A model generated the notes under the pieces. That model saw only the letters and a program-made list of their open reading frames with translations. It made no database searches and was not told the DNA's origin. A program made the translations under genes and the position numbers. A stretch of 64,000 nt of DNA from an uncultured Bacteroidales bacterium (GTDB lineage: Bacteria; Bacteroidota; Bacteroidia; Bacteroidales; WCHB1-69), in contig CAJOFJ010000004.1 of assembly GCA_905233625.1 (NCBI GenBank), positions 1-64,000 on the forward strand. The letters run 5' to 3'. Below, in pieces: positions 38,508 through 50,400 of the stretch; within the stretch, counting starts at the first letter, position 1; every line of letters starts with the position of its first letter.

Positions 38508-41381
38508 ATGAAAAGAATTATCACCCTATTAGCCCTTATCGTATGTGGGCTTATCGGTACAATTTCTGCACAGACCGTGGTTACCATGGGCGGCACCACC
38601 ACCGATGTCACAGGTTGCGATTTCGTTATTTACGACCATGGTGGTCTCCAAGGAGATTATGGTCCCAACCGTAATGACTTGTTGACTATCCACTCCAATA
38701 ATCCCAACGCAGCTTGCGTACAGATATTTGTCATCACCTTGGATTTTGACATCCATCCCAGTGATACCCTGTACATCTACGATGGTCTTACCCCTGATGA
38801 CTCTCTGTTGATTGGGGCCATAAACAACGATGTCATGTATGGTGTTACCGCCACCAATGTCGCCTTTACCGCCACGGTAAACAATCCGTCAGGTGCCATT
38901 ACCCTGAGATTTGTTTCAGATGCGGATTCTGTTGGTTCTGGTTATGTTATCCACACAGGTTGTGTGGCGCCCTGCCAACGTGTTAGCTTAGAGATCGACT
39001 CCGTGCTGTCCTCCCATTATCCGCACTTGGCTGAAGACGGCTTCTATTATGTGGATTTATGTGAAAAAGACACCCTGCACATGGTGGTTCACGGAGTTTA
39101 TCAGGACAATGACTTCAGCTATCATCAGAGCGACGACAACACAACATTCTCTTGGGATTTGGGAATTGAAACCTTGGAAGGTGTAGGTATGACGACACTG
39201 GATTACTATTTTGAGACTGGCCGCGGCTATGATATTGCCATTTCCAATGAGGACAGTGCTGGATGTATCAACTATATGCCTACTATTTTCAGAATCAGGA
39301 CCTCGCAAAATCCTATTCGTAAAGTGTCACAACTGCCAGCGATGTGTACGGGAGACGAAATCACGATTTCCTCAACCTATTCTAATCTTTCCGTCATCCA
39401 GGTGGACTCTGTATTCAGTGAACAGCTGACCACCCTGAAAGTAACAGACACCATCTTCCTTCCCGACGGATTGGATTGCGGTAATGGTTGTGCTTATACA
39501 TCTTCTGTCACTTTCACAGCATTTGCCCCATCAGCTACCATACAGAGTGCCGATGACATTCTGTATGTGCGTGTGAAACTGGAACATTCATACATTGGCG
39601 ATATTTACATTGCACTGACCTGTCCTAATGGACAAAGTGTAAAGATCATGAATAAATACGGAACCAGCGGTTCCGCCAACTGCGCCAACCAGATTCCCAC
39701 ACCCTGGGGATGGCAAGTTTCCTCAGGCGTGTCTACCGGTGCCTATTTCGGAGATGCACATGATGGGGAACAAAGCGATGATGACTGTAATCCCAATGCA
39801 TCAGGCAATGTAATGGGAACCCCATGGAATTATTGTTGGTCTAACAACACCAACCCCCAATATGGTTACCAATATGCCAGTGGACAAGGCTACGTATATG
39901 AATCCGTCAATATCCATAATAACAAAGTTGATTCCACCAACACTATCAATATGACCCAAGTATATCATCCAGACCAATCTTTCTCCCAACTTATCGGCTG
40001 TCCGATGAACGGCACATGGTCCATCAAGGTTATTGACGGATGGAATGTCGATAACGGATGGCTCACTGAATGGGAAATGGCACTGGATCCCTCTTTGCTG
40101 CCGCAAGACTGGTCTTACTCCGTTCACCCCGACACCATGTGGGTAACTGGTCCTGGTGCAAACGGAGCCTACATTATCCCCGACAGCAGTGGATTTATCA
40201 ACTACACTGCCCATGTAATGGATGAATTCGGCTGTGTTTATGATACTTTATTAAATATTGAAGTAGTTGAAAGACCCCATCCCGACCTTGGTCCTGACAT
40301 TGCTATCTGCCACGGTACCCTCTATGAGTTGGATTCCCACTATGACGATCCCCAGAGCACAGTTTATTGGAACACTGGTGAACATACTCCCTCTATCTTC
40401 TTAACCTCCGCTGGTGATTACTCAGTTCGTGTATCCTATACTAATGCGGATGGACTTACTTGCGTGGGTAGCGACACGGTCAATATTTATGTTTCACCTA
40501 AACCCAAACCCGCTTTCACAGCTTCCGACACTTCTGGTTGTGCACCCTTATCCATCCATTTTAACAATACCAGCATTGCCAATGATACTATGGGCATGAA
40601 TTTCCGATGGATCATTTATGATGAATATAACAATATCGTACAAACTTCGGACAAAGCATATCCCGATTTACAGTTTGACAATCCGGGAGTTTATACGGTC
40701 AAATTAATTGTAACCACCGTAGAAGGTTGTACTGATTCCCTCACCAAAGACAATTACCTCACTATCAACTACCAGCCCACAGCAGAATTCGACGCTTTGC
40801 CAGAAGTTTCCTTGTGGTCTGAAACCGATGGTTCTATCTTCTTCAGCGTACAAGGCGACACCCTGAGTTTCGGAGAAGACATGAGCTTTATGTGGGACTT
40901 CGGTGATGGCAGTGTTGACTCCTCCAGTTATGCTCTTGAACATACCTATTCCAGCTGGGGAGACTATGACGTAACACTTTCCATGTTTACGCCTGAGGGC
41001 TGTAACAGCAGTATCACCCATACGGTAACCCTCGAAGCCGACCTCGTATTCCCCAATGTCATCACCCCCAATGGTGACGGAGTAAATGATGTGTTCGCCA
41101 TCGGCAACCTCAACACCTCCATGGATGAATATGACCCCGACAAGTACAGAAGTAACGAACTGACCATCTATGACCGCTGGGGTAAACAAGTGTATCATGC
41201 CCTCAATTACGACACTTTCATAGATATGACTGGTGAAAGAGGTAATGATATTATTGTCGGAGACCAAGTGTTTGATGCCACCAAAGTCACTGATGGAACC
41301 TATTTCTATACTTTCTATTACAAAGGAAAATTCAAAACTGTAAACTACCATGGCACCCTGCAAATTATCAGAGACCGGTAG
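38508..41381 (+). CDS. Large secreted protein: CUB-like, P-domain-like and PKD domains, T9SS type B (gliding-motility CTD) sorting
   Basis: Signal peptide; DFDIHPSDTLYIYDG; TIQSADDILYVRVKLEHSYIGDIYIALTCPNG; FMWDFGDGSVDSSS; VFPNVITPNGDGVNDVF. Confidence 0.8.
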   Translation: MKRIITLLALIVCGLIGTISAQTVVTMGGTTTDVTGCDFVIYDHGGLQGDYGPNRNDLLTIHSNNPNAACVQIFVITLDFDIHPSDTLYIYDGLTPDDSLLIGAINNDVMYGVTATNVAFTATVNNPSGAITLRFVSDADSVGSGYVIHTGCVAPCQRVSLEIDSVLSSHYPHLAEDGFYYVDLCEKDTLHMVVHGVYQDNDFSYHQSDDNTTFSWDLGIETLEGVGMTTLDYYFETGRGYDIAISNEDSAGCINYMPTIFRIRTSQNPIRKVSQLPAMCTGDEITISSTYSNLSVIQVDSVFSEQLTTLKVTDTIFLPDGLDCGNGCAYTSSVTFTAFAPSATIQSADDILYVRVKLEHSYIGDIYIALTCPNGQSVKIMNKYGTSGSANCANQIPTPWGWQVSSGVSTGAYFGDAHDGEQSDDDCNPNASGNVMGTPWNYCWSNNTNPQYGYQYASGQGYVYESVNIHNNKVDSTNTINMTQVYHPDQSFSQLIGCPMNGTWSIKVIDGWNVDNGWLTEWEMALDPSLLPQDWSYSVHPDTMWVTGPGANGAYIIPDSSGFINYTAHVMDEFGCVYDTLLNIEVVERPHPDLGPDIAICHGTLYELDSHYDDPQSTVYWNTGEHTPSIFLTSAGDYSVRVSYTNADGLTCVGSDTVNIYVSPKPKPAFTASDTSGCAPLSIHFNNTSIANDTMGMNFRWIIYDEYNNIVQTSDKAYPDLQFDNPGVYTVKLIVTTVEGCTDSLTKDNYLTINYQPTAEFDALPEVSLWSETDGSIFFSVQGDTLSFGEDMSFMWDFGDGSVDSSSYALEHTYSSWGDYDVTLSMFTPEGCNSSITHTVTLEADLVFPNVITPNGDGVNDVFAIGNLNTSMDEYDPDKYRSNELTIYDRWGKQVYHALNYDTFIDMTGERGNDIIVGDQVFDATKVTDGTYFYTFYYKGKFKTVNYHGTLQIIRDR

Positions 41382-41404
41382 TAACATAATGAAGAAAATA
41401 AAAA

Positions 41405-41434
41405 GGGGGTGTTTATCAAAACACCCTTTTTTTT
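41405..41434 (+). terminator. Intrinsic terminator GGGTGTTT-ATCA-AAACACCC + T8
   Basis: 8-bp stem plus T run downstream of 41381. Confidence 0.85.
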
Positions 41435-41496
41435 AAAGTAATAAAGACCCAACATGTTTTTGGGGGAGAGGAATTCAAGCCATTACAAATATTTTG

Positions 41497-41504
41497 TATC
41501 TTTG
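41497..41504 (+). promoter_or_regulatory. -7 element TATCTTTG
   Basis: TAnnTTTG about 40 nt upstream of the 41543 ATG. Confidence 0.45.
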
Positions 41505-41542
41505 CATGATGGATATTTCAAACAAAAAAAGACTATGATAAG

Positions 41543-44380
41543 ATGAAAAAAGTACTCTTTATTTTTACCATCTTCATTTCCATATTGACCTATGCATCTG
41601 CGCAAGGGACTATCAATATTGGGAGCAGTCCTGTCATATCCAACTGTGACCTTCTCATATATGACAATGGCGGAATCAACGGAGATTACTCTTCAAATCT
41701 CGACCAGACTCTGACCATCACATCCAACGACCCCAATAACGGCTGTGTCATGGTTGAAGTCCAAAACATGGACATACATGAAAGCGACACCCTCTACTTT
41801 TACGATGGCATTGACACTAACGGAATATTACTGCACAAGCTCAACAACGGCAATTACAATCCGACTGTTACATATCGTTACGCCGCCAGCATACAGAACG
41901 CCACAGGAGCTGTTACCATCAGGTTCAAAACTGATACATCCCTTGTGGGGGAAGGCTTTGTGCTACACACCAGTTGCATTGCCCCGTGCCAACGTGTAAA
42001 CCTACATTTGGATTCGTTACAATCCACTCATATTCCCCATTTGGACCCCGAAGACAGCTATTATTATTTGGATGTATGTCCATACGACACCGTCCATCTG
42101 GTGGTTCACTGCGATTATCCCGACAATGATTTCAGCTACCACCAGTCGGATGCCACCACTCGCTTCAACTGGGATTTTGACTTAGAGCAATTTGAAATTA
42201 CGGGCGGCAATACCATTGACTACTATTTTACTCCGGGACGTGGGTATGACGTAGCCATCAGTGCCGTGGACGTGAGTCATTGCCCGTCTTTGGTACCTAT
42301 CACCTTCCGTGTACGCACCTCAAAAAACCCCATCAAAGGAATCACGTCCCAGCCGCCAGCATGTACAGGAGACGAATTGCAACTGTCGGTGGGTTATGAC
42401 AATTTGTCTTCTCTCCAATTAACTCCCGTGGGGAGTGAGCAAATCACCTCATTAGCAGTGGTGGATACGGTTTTTCTTCCCGATGGTATAAGTTGTCCAC
42501 CATACGGCTACTACTACCGCTCATACGTCAATTTTACGGCTTTTGCGCCCAATGCGACCATCACCAGTGCCAACGACATTTTATATGTGCGTTTGAAGAT
42601 TGAACATTCAGCCATTGAAGACATCCGTATCTCTTTGGTTTGTCCCAATGGCAGTCGTTGCAAAATAGTTCCCGACTACCAGTATGACGGTTGGGGCGGT
42701 GTTACCCACTATTTCAGAACCAACCTTGGAGTAGCCAATCGACTACAGGAAGTGGTAAGTTGCAACGCTTCCCAAAACCCCATGGGCATTGCATGGAACT
42801 ACGTATGGTCGAACAACAGCACTCTGGGTTATCAATATGCCAATACCCCTAACAGCTATTGCTACGAACCTGGAAATGTTCATTCTTCCTATAATCCCTA
42901 TTGGGATGACGGCACCACCTCCTACAAAATCGACTCTACCGATGTGGCCAATATGACACAAGTATATCATCCCTTGCAAAGCTTTGCCGGCATGGTGGGT
43001 TGTCCGCTTAACGGAAGTTGGTACATTGAAATTGAGGATGTATGGACTAACGACAACGGCTATCTGCACGAATGGGAGATGGCTTTGGACCCCTCTTTAT
43101 TGCCACAAAACTGGTCATACGATGTAGAAGTTGACACCATTTTCATCAGTGGCCCTGGAGCTAATGGAATCTATATCGTTCCCAACCAAAGCGGCAATGT
43201 TCCTTATACTGTAAATGTCATTGACGAATTTGGCTGTCTTTATGACACGGTGATGAATATCGACATCACCCAGAGTCCGCAACCCGATTTAGGAGAAGAC
43301 CGATACATCTGCTTTGGCGACCTATACTTATTGAGTTCGAACTGGCAGGACAGTAGTTCCACTTTTTTATGGAATACTGGCGAGCACACTTCCGACATTT
43401 ATCTCACCTCCGCAGGCGAGTATTCCCTTAACGTTTTCAATACTTCTGAAGAGGGGCTCGTATGCAGTGGCACAGATACCGTACTGATTATGGTTGCCCC
43501 AAAACCGACAGCCGGCTTTTCAGCTAACGATACCAGCGGCTGCGCACCTTTGTTTGTCTCTTTTACCAACAATAGCACAGTAATGGAAGAGAGCATGCAA
43601 TATTATTGGACATGCTGGGATGAATACGGACAAGTCGTCTTTACCTCAACGCAACAAAATCCTAATTTCACCTTCGAACAAGGAGGTGTTTTCAGCGTAC
43701 AACTCACGCTTACCACTCCCGAGGGTTGCCAAGACTCGCTGCTGAAAACCGATTTTATCCACGTCAACTACCAACCCGTCGCCGAATTTGAGATTATTCC
43801 AGAAGTTTCATTATGGTCTGAGACCGATGGCGTCATCATGTTCCGCGTTATGGGTGATACGCTTTCTTTTGACAACAATATGCATATCATTTGGGAATTT
43901 GGAGATGGCAACAGCGACTCTTCCGGCTACAGCATAGAGCATAATTATAGTAGCTGGGGTGACTATGTTGTTTCCCTGACCATGTCTTCTTCTGACGGAT
44001 GTAGCAGCAGCATTGCTCACACGGTGACGCTTGAAGCCGATCTTGTCTTCCCAAATATCATTACTCCCAATGGTGACGGAGTGAACGATGTGTTCGCTAT
44101 TGGTAATCTCAACACCTACATGAATCCATTTGACCCTGACAAATACCGGAATAATGAACTAACCATCTATGACCGCTGGGGCAAGCAAATTTATCATGCC
44201 TTGAACTATGACACTTTCATGGATATGAGCGGTGAGCGGGGCAATGACATCATTACGGGTGAACAAGTTTTTGACGCCGCCAAGCTCAATGATGGAACCT
44301 ATTTCTTCACCTTTTATTATAAAGGGAAATTAAAAACAGTGAATTATCACGGCACGATACAGGTGATACGAGACCGGTAA
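41543..44380 (+). CDS. Paralog of the 38508 protein (CUB-like/P-domain/PKD, T9SS type B)
   Basis: Same architecture; near-identical C-terminus ADLVFPNIITPNGDGVNDVFAIGNLNTYM. Confidence 0.8.
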   Translation: MKKVLFIFTIFISILTYASAQGTINIGSSPVISNCDLLIYDNGGINGDYSSNLDQTLTITSNDPNNGCVMVEVQNMDIHESDTLYFYDGIDTNGILLHKLNNGNYNPTVTYRYAASIQNATGAVTIRFKTDTSLVGEGFVLHTSCIAPCQRVNLHLDSLQSTHIPHLDPEDSYYYLDVCPYDTVHLVVHCDYPDNDFSYHQSDATTRFNWDFDLEQFEITGGNTIDYYFTPGRGYDVAISAVDVSHCPSLVPITFRVRTSKNPIKGITSQPPACTGDELQLSVGYDNLSSLQLTPVGSEQITSLAVVDTVFLPDGISCPPYGYYYRSYVNFTAFAPNATITSANDILYVRLKIEHSAIEDIRISLVCPNGSRCKIVPDYQYDGWGGVTHYFRTNLGVANRLQEVVSCNASQNPMGIAWNYVWSNNSTLGYQYANTPNSYCYEPGNVHSSYNPYWDDGTTSYKIDSTDVANMTQVYHPLQSFAGMVGCPLNGSWYIEIEDVWTNDNGYLHEWEMALDPSLLPQNWSYDVEVDTIFISGPGANGIYIVPNQSGNVPYTVNVIDEFGCLYDTVMNIDITQSPQPDLGEDRYICFGDLYLLSSNWQDSSSTFLWNTGEHTSDIYLTSAGEYSLNVFNTSEEGLVCSGTDTVLIMVAPKPTAGFSANDTSGCAPLFVSFTNNSTVMEESMQYYWTCWDEYGQVVFTSTQQNPNFTFEQGGVFSVQLTLTTPEGCQDSLLKTDFIHVNYQPVAEFEIIPEVSLWSETDGVIMFRVMGDTLSFDNNMHIIWEFGDGNSDSSGYSIEHNYSSWGDYVVSLTMSSSDGCSSSIAHTVTLEADLVFPNIITPNGDGVNDVFAIGNLNTYMNPFDPDKYRNNELTIYDRWGKQIYHALNYDTFMDMSGERGNDIITGEQVFDAAKLNDGTYFFTFYYKGKLKTVNYHGTIQVIRDR

Positions 44381-44390
44381 CAGTTATATA

Positions 44391-44425
44391 CCTGCCCTTG
44401 GGACACTCCTTCTGAAAGAAGGGAA
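44391..44425. repeat. Degenerate copy of REP-like double-hairpin element
   Basis: cctgcccttgggacactccttctgaaagaaggg aligns to the 45592 element. Confidence 0.5.
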
Positions 44426-44466
44426 ATTCAAAGTTCAGAATTCAAAACTAATTACTACTATAGATT

Positions 44467-44631
44467 ATGAAAAAGATATTGTTTTTTATTTGTGCAGCGG
44501 CAATGACATGTTGCGCTTGCAGCAAATCATGCACCTGCGCTATCTCCAGCAACAATCAGGCACAGGAACTTGAAATTGCATATAACGACGACTGTTCTAA
44601 CTACACCACCGACAGCCAGACCTGCAGGTAA
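44467..44631 (+). CDS. Small Cys-rich putative lipoprotein (54 aa)
   Basis: MKKILFFICAAAMTCCACSKSCTCAISSNNQAQELEIAYNDDCSNYTTDSQTCR*; lipobox-like Cys; absent from the ORF track because of length. Confidence 0.55.
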   Translation: MKKILFFICAAAMTCCACSKSCTCAISSNNQAQELEIAYNDDCSNYTTDSQTCR

Positions 44632-44644
44632 GAAGTTATTGTTT

Positions 44645-45562
44645 TTATTTACTCAGAAATTCAACCAATTCTTGCTCATTCAAGCCACGATAGTCAAGAC
44701 CCTTCTCAACTTGTCCATCATGGGTAAAAATGAAAGTAGGGAATTTTCCATAAACCACATCTATGGCCGCTATTGGACTAATATGATGCCATAAGAATTT
44801 TTCGCAATTGGTTTCTTTCCTAAATTGCTGGATATTAGCAGTATCTCCCCATATCAACATCTGAAATCTAGTTGAATCAATAGCATTTTGTTCCATCATA
44901 AGAGACATCCTCTTTGCACTCATCTTACAGTATTTACAGCCAGAAGCATAAACTGCCACCACGTAATTACCGTCATGAATATCAAAAGCGGTCATCGTAC
45001 TATCTGATGTGACCTTCTCAAACGCAGAGACATTAATCTCATCGACTGGCGAGACAAATTTGTTATAAACAGCATCCATTGGGAACACACAGAAGGGCAC
45101 CACAAATGATACCAGACAAGCGGCCGCAATCGCCCATTTCTTTCCTTTAAACTGATAATCCTCCTCTTTCCGGATGAAAAGCATCAAAATCATGGTTACC
45201 ACATTTTTGATGATGGAATGTGCGGGATTCAACTGAACGATATCACCAAAACAATGACAATTGGTATCATTTCTGAAAATAGCCACATAAATCAGGAAAA
45301 GTGTGAATCCCACCAGCATTAGCATAGTGAGCCGCCATGCATACTTATACAACAGTTTGGCCATCAAGCAAATACCTAACAACATCTCGGCCATAATTAC
45401 CAGACGGGCCACCACTGTTGAGAACAGGAAACTGAAAATATTGAAGCTGTATATATAAGCTTCAAACTCATCTATCGTAATCAGTTTCATAATGGCTGTT
45501 GTAATGAACAAACCGCCTATCAACAATCTTAAAATCAATAAAATAACATCTTTTGCCTTCAT
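44645..45562 (-). CDS. DoxX/MauE-like membrane protein with C-terminal thioredoxin-like region
   Basis: ILRLLIGGLFITTAIMKLITIDEFEAYIYSF; VVAVYASGCKYCKMSAKRMSLM. Confidence 0.65.
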   Translation of the reverse strand: MKAKDVILLILRLLIGGLFITTAIMKLITIDEFEAYIYSFNIFSFLFSTVVARLVIMAEMLLGICLMAKLLYKYAWRLTMLMLVGFTLFLIYVAIFRNDTNCHCFGDIVQLNPAHSIIKNVVTMILMLFIRKEEDYQFKGKKWAIAAACLVSFVVPFCVFPMDAVYNKFVSPVDEINVSAFEKVTSDSTMTAFDIHDGNYVVAVYASGCKYCKMSAKRMSLMMEQNAIDSTRFQMLIWGDTANIQQFRKETNCEKFLWHHISPIAAIDVVYGKFPTFIFTHDGQVEKGLDYRGLNEQELVEFLSK

Positions 45563-45591
45563 AATTTACATGTATTTTTCTTTAATTTACA

Positions 45592-45632
45592 TCACTACCC
45601 CGCCCTTCGGGCACCCCTTCTCCAAGAAGGGG
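45592..45632. repeat. REP-like double hairpin (TCACTACCCC-GCCC TTC GGGC-A-CCCCTTCT CCA AGAAGGGG)
   Basis: Two adjacent stem-loops with 3-nt loops; inverse-orientation copy at 6860-6900. Confidence 0.75.
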
Positions 45633-45678
45633 GATCAGTTTTCTCACTCATTCGTCAACCCTCCGATAAGGGGAATTA

Positions 45679-47394
45679 TTAGTTGATTCCTTTTGGGATA
45701 GCCCCGATTAATTTTTTAGTATATTCTGTCTGCGGATGGGAATACACCTCGTCCGCGTCATTAAGTTCCACGATACTGCCATTCTGCATCACCGCCATTC
45801 TGTCGGACATGAACTTCACCACCGACAGGTCGTGGGAAATGAAGATATAGGTCAGATGATATTCCTGTTTCAATTCATTGAGCAAGTTCAGCACCTGGGC
45901 CTGCACCGACACATCCAATGCGGAAACCGACTCATCGCAGATGATGAAGCGTGGATTCACCGCCAAAGCACGGGCTATGCTAATACGCTGCCGCTGGCCA
46001 CCGGAGAATTCATGCGGATAGCGATAAAAATGCGATTCGTCGAGACCCACTCTCTCCAGCAACTCTATTGCACGTTTTTTCCGTTCTTTGTCATTGTCAT
46101 ATAAACGATGCACCTGCATTGGCTCCAAAATAGCCGAACCAATAGTAATTCTTTGATTCAAAGATGAATATGGATCTTGGAGAATAATCTGAAGGTCTTT
46201 GCGGCGTTTCATCATTTCCCGACCCGACAAATTTAGCAGGTTCTCTCCCCTATAGGTTACAATTCCAGAAGTGGGTTCAATCAGCCGGATCATAGATCTG
46301 CCCAAGGTGGTTTTGCCGCAACCCGACTCTCCCACCAAGCCCAAGGTCTCTCCTTCATATACTTCCAAATTAATGTCTTGCGCCGCATGAACATACTCCT
46401 GCTTCTCAAATAGTTTCCGTTTACGGATAGGATAGGTCTTGAACAAATGTTCAATGCTGATTAACGGTTTCTCAGCATATAACTGCTGATGAAAAGCTTG
46501 TCTTTCCTCCGGAGAGACAAGCTCCTTCGACACCGCCTTATGCTCTTCCGCACAGTGCATATAATCATCCACAGTGGATAATTTTTTCAAGCGCACATCC
46601 AAAGGCGGACGGCAAGCCAAAAGACCTTGCGTATAAGGATGTTGAGGATATCTGAAAATCTCCTGTATCGGTCCGGCCTCCACAATCTGACCCTTGTACA
46701 GCACCACCACCTTTTCGGCGATTTCGGCCACCACGCCCAGATCATGCGTGATAAAAATCACGCTCATGCCATGCTTTTGCTGCAAACCACGTATCAGCTC
46801 CAGAATATTTTTCTGAACTGTCACATCCAAAGCGGTAGTTGGCTCATCCGCAATCAGAATATCGGGATGGCAACTCATGGCCATGGCGATCATCACACGT
46901 TGTTTCTGACCACCCGACAATTCATGAGGATAGGAGTCGAAGATTTTCTCCGGACGAGGCAACATCACCTCTTTGAACAAAGAAATCACCTGCTCATGCG
47001 CTTCTTTTTCACTGACAGCATTATGCAGCATTATCGCCTCCGTCACCTGGTCACCGCACTTGATAACCGGATTGAGGGAGGTCATCGGTTCTTGGAAAAT
47101 CATGGCAATGCGTGCACCACGAATACTCCGCATCTGCGATTCAGAAGCTTCCAGAATATTGATTTCCTTTTCTTTATCATGAAAAACAATGCTTCCTGAC
47201 GTGAATTTGGACAACTTGCGATTCAGCAGTTGCATCACCGACAAAGCGGTTACCGACTTACCCGAGCCCGACTCACCCACGATCCCCACAGTCTCCCCTT
47301 TCCCCAACGAAAAAGTCACATGATGCAGAATCTGTTTCCATTCCTCATCGCGTTTCAATTCCAAAGAAAAATCATTAACCGTCAGAATATCCAT
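45679..47394 (-). CDS. Oligopeptide/dipeptide ABC transporter, fused two-domain ATP-binding protein
   Basis: Two ABC cassettes: [12 protein letters not shown]...[32 protein letters not shown] and [12 protein letters not shown]...[32 protein letters not shown]. Confidence 0.92.
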   Translation of the reverse strand: MDILTVNDFSLELKRDEEWKQILHHVTFSLGKGETVGIVGESGSGKSVTALSVMQLLNRKLSKFTSGSIVFHDKEKEINILEASESQMRSIRGARIAMIFQEPMTSLNPVIKCGDQVTEAIMLHNAVSEKEAHEQVISLFKEVMLPRPEKIFDSYPHELSGGQKQRVMIAMAMSCHPDILIADEPTTALDVTVQKNILELIRGLQQKHGMSVIFITHDLGVVAEIAEKVVVLYKGQIVEAGPIQEIFRYPQHPYTQGLLACRPPLDVRLKKLSTVDDYMHCAEEHKAVSKELVSPEERQAFHQQLYAEKPLISIEHLFKTYPIRKRKLFEKQEYVHAAQDINLEVYEGETLGLVGESGCGKTTLGRSMIRLIEPTSGIVTYRGENLLNLSGREMMKRRKDLQIILQDPYSSLNQRITIGSAILEPMQVHRLYDNDKERKKRAIELLERVGLDESHFYRYPHEFSGGQRQRISIARALAVNPRFIICDESVSALDVSVQAQVLNLLNELKQEYHLTYIFISHDLSVVKFMSDRMAVMQNGSIVELNDADEVYSHPQTEYTKKLIGAIPKGIN

Positions 47395-47414
47395 GATAAT
47401 AACAAAATGAGAGG

Positions 47415-47442
47415 CAAAAATACAAAAATTTTTGTAGCTTTG
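47415..47442. promoter_or_regulatory. Divergent -7 elements (minus-strand TATTTTTG at 47415-47422; plus-strand TAGCTTTG at 47435-47442)
   Basis: TAnnTTTG motifs on both strands between divergent genes. Confidence 0.45.
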
Positions 47443-47460
47443 CACGCTTAAACTGATGCG

Positions 47461-50400
47461 ATGAAAAAACTTGGGCAAATCATGGTTTTATCCCTGCTGC
47501 TGATAGCGGTTGTACCTTTGTATGCCCAGTTCTACAATGGTTCGCAGCTCAGTTTTGGAAAGAACCGAGTACAGCATCAGAAATTCAATTGGGAATACTT
47601 CCGTGACACACAATTCGACGTTTATTTTTACCCCACTGGCAAAAATCTGGCTGAATATACGTTGTTCAAAGCCCCGCAAGTAATCAGTGAGATTGAAAAA
47701 ATGCTCAATTTCACTTCGGAAAAGAAAATCCAGTTCATCGTTTACAACACACAGGCGGATTTTCGGGAATCAAATTTCGCATACGATGACGAGGATTTTT
47801 ACAATCAAGGCGGTATCACCAACATATACGGCACAAAAGTATATCTATACTTTGATGGCAGCCATGCCCATTTCGACCAAATGATACGGGCAGGTGTCAT
47901 GAATATTTACGCTCACCTGCTGGTGGAGGGCAGCACCACCGCCTCCAATATGAAATCAAGCTACACTGGCTCCATGCCCAGCTGGTACTACAACGGTCTG
48001 TCGTCCTATATTGGTCGAAACTGGGACAGCAACATTGACGCCCATGTCAAAGACGGCATTCTGACCCAGCGTTATGCTGATTTCGACGAGCTTCCACCTA
48101 TGGATGCCACCTATGCCGGACATTCCTTTTGGAAATTCATCGTGGACGAATATGGGGAGAAGGCAATCCCCAACATTTTGCATGTCACCCGTTCTTCAAG
48201 AAGCTATGAGCGAGGTTTTTACCTTGTCACTGGTCTGGAATACCGACAACTGCTGGCCAACTGGTTTCGCTATTATTATATTCTTTATGCCAAAGACCGG
48301 GAAAGAACAATGCCCGATGGAAACGGTATTCTAAAGCGCCCACATAAACTGCGGGATTACAACCAGCTTTGTTTCTCGCCAGACGGGGAAAGTTACGCCT
48401 ATGCCACCAATGAGGCGGGACAGGTGAAAATCTGGATAAAGACCCCTGAAAAGAAAAAAGCTATCGTCATTTATCGGAAATATAAAAAGACTGAAGACAA
48501 TCCTGACTTGAGCTACCCTTCTCTCTGCTGGCACCCGAACGGCGAGATTCTCGCCTTCACCATGGAGGACAAAGGTCGCTGCTATTATTATCCATACGAT
48601 ATTGAAAAACATAAATTAGGAAAAAGGATTATGGTGGATGTAGAGAAAATCACCGATTTCTCGTTTGACCCGGATGGCAAATTTTTACTCTTTTCCGGAT
48701 TCAAAAATGGACAATCCGACGTATTCATTTTCAGTCTGTTAGCTAAATCCTATCAGAATATCACCAATGATTTTTATGATGATTGTTTTCCTGTTTTTTT
48801 AGACAAAAAGCAAATTGTTTTCTCTTCCAATCGACCAACGGACTCTATCAAAATCAAAGACCCGTTTTATCTGGCCAAACCTGTTGACGGATACAATCTG
48901 TTTCTGTACCGCTATGGACAAAAAGATGAAAAGCTACTGCAAATCACCCATTCGAACCATGTAAACAACATTCAGGCGCAAGCGGTAAGTCCACGGGAAA
49001 TACTGTATTTGAGTGATGAAAACGGTATTTACAATCAGCAATTGGCACGATTGGACAGCAGTATCAGCAAGATTGACACCATTATCCATTATGGCTACTT
49101 TGCCCGCCTGTCGTACCTGAGCGATAACTATTACAGCATTTTCGAACAAAATTATAATCCCGTATCCGGACAAAGCGGAAGTATTATATTATACGATAAG
49201 GCCAAACGCATATACATCACCCCATTGGCATCACCCTTGCACCAGCAAGAGCTCAAAGCCTCTGGCATTCAAGCACAAATGCTGAAAAGTCAGCAAAACA
49301 AGGACAGTTTGGCTAACCTCAAGGTGGAACAAAAGAAAGAAAAAACAGTCAAACACGGGTTTTACCAATTCCGAAAGAGTGATTTGGTGAAAAAAAACAT
49401 GGTGGAGGCAGACAGTGTCAGCAATACTGCACTTAAGAAAGGCGTCCAAGAAGACATCCTGACCCGAGGCTTTGCGTACGTACATCCCGTTTCAAAAAAT
49501 TATTACACACAATACACTGTAAACAAACTGGTTACACAAGCAGATTACGGTTTTCTGAATACCACTTACCAGCAATTTACCAGCAGTACCAATCCCATTT
49601 ATCTCAATACCGGTCTCAACGCATTGTTCATGGTAGGTATTCATGACTTGTTTGAGAACCATCGTATCACAGGCGGTTTCAGGTTAGGTTTGGACCTGCA
49701 GAGTAATGAATTCATGATCAGCTACGAAAATCTTTCGCGAAGAGTGGATCACCAGATTGTCTTTTACCGCCAATCTATCCGCTCAAACAACAGTTACTAC
49801 GTATATAAACAGCGGAATAACAGCCTGTTTTACATTATCAAACTACCATTCGACAAATTCAACAGCATCCGACTCACCCTCACGGGAAGAGTGGAAACCA
49901 ATATTTTGGCAAGCACCAACGACGTATCGCTCAAATCAGCCAACGAATGGCATGTATGGGCGGGCGCCAAACTGGAATATATCTTTGATTCTTCCAAAGA
50001 ACTCTTCACCAATTTATGGAAAGGCAGTAAGATCAAAATTTTTGCGGAATATCAACAACGGGTGGAAAAAGAAACGAAAAATTTATTTGTCATCGGCTTT
50101 GACATCCGCAAATCTGTGAAAGTATATAAGAACATGACCTGGGCCACGCGACTGGCAGCCAGTACCAATTTCGGGCAATCGCGCCTGGTGTACTACATGG
50201 GAGGTGTGGACAACTGGATTGGCGCCAAATTCAACAGTGACATTTGGGTAGATATCAGTAAGGACTATGCATACCAGACTTTGGCCACCAATATGCATGG
50301 TTTTGAGCAAAACATACGCAATGGCACCTCGTTCATTGTGTTGAATACCGAACTGCGTATTCCCTTTGTGCAACTCATCGCTGGCCACAAAGTAAGACTT

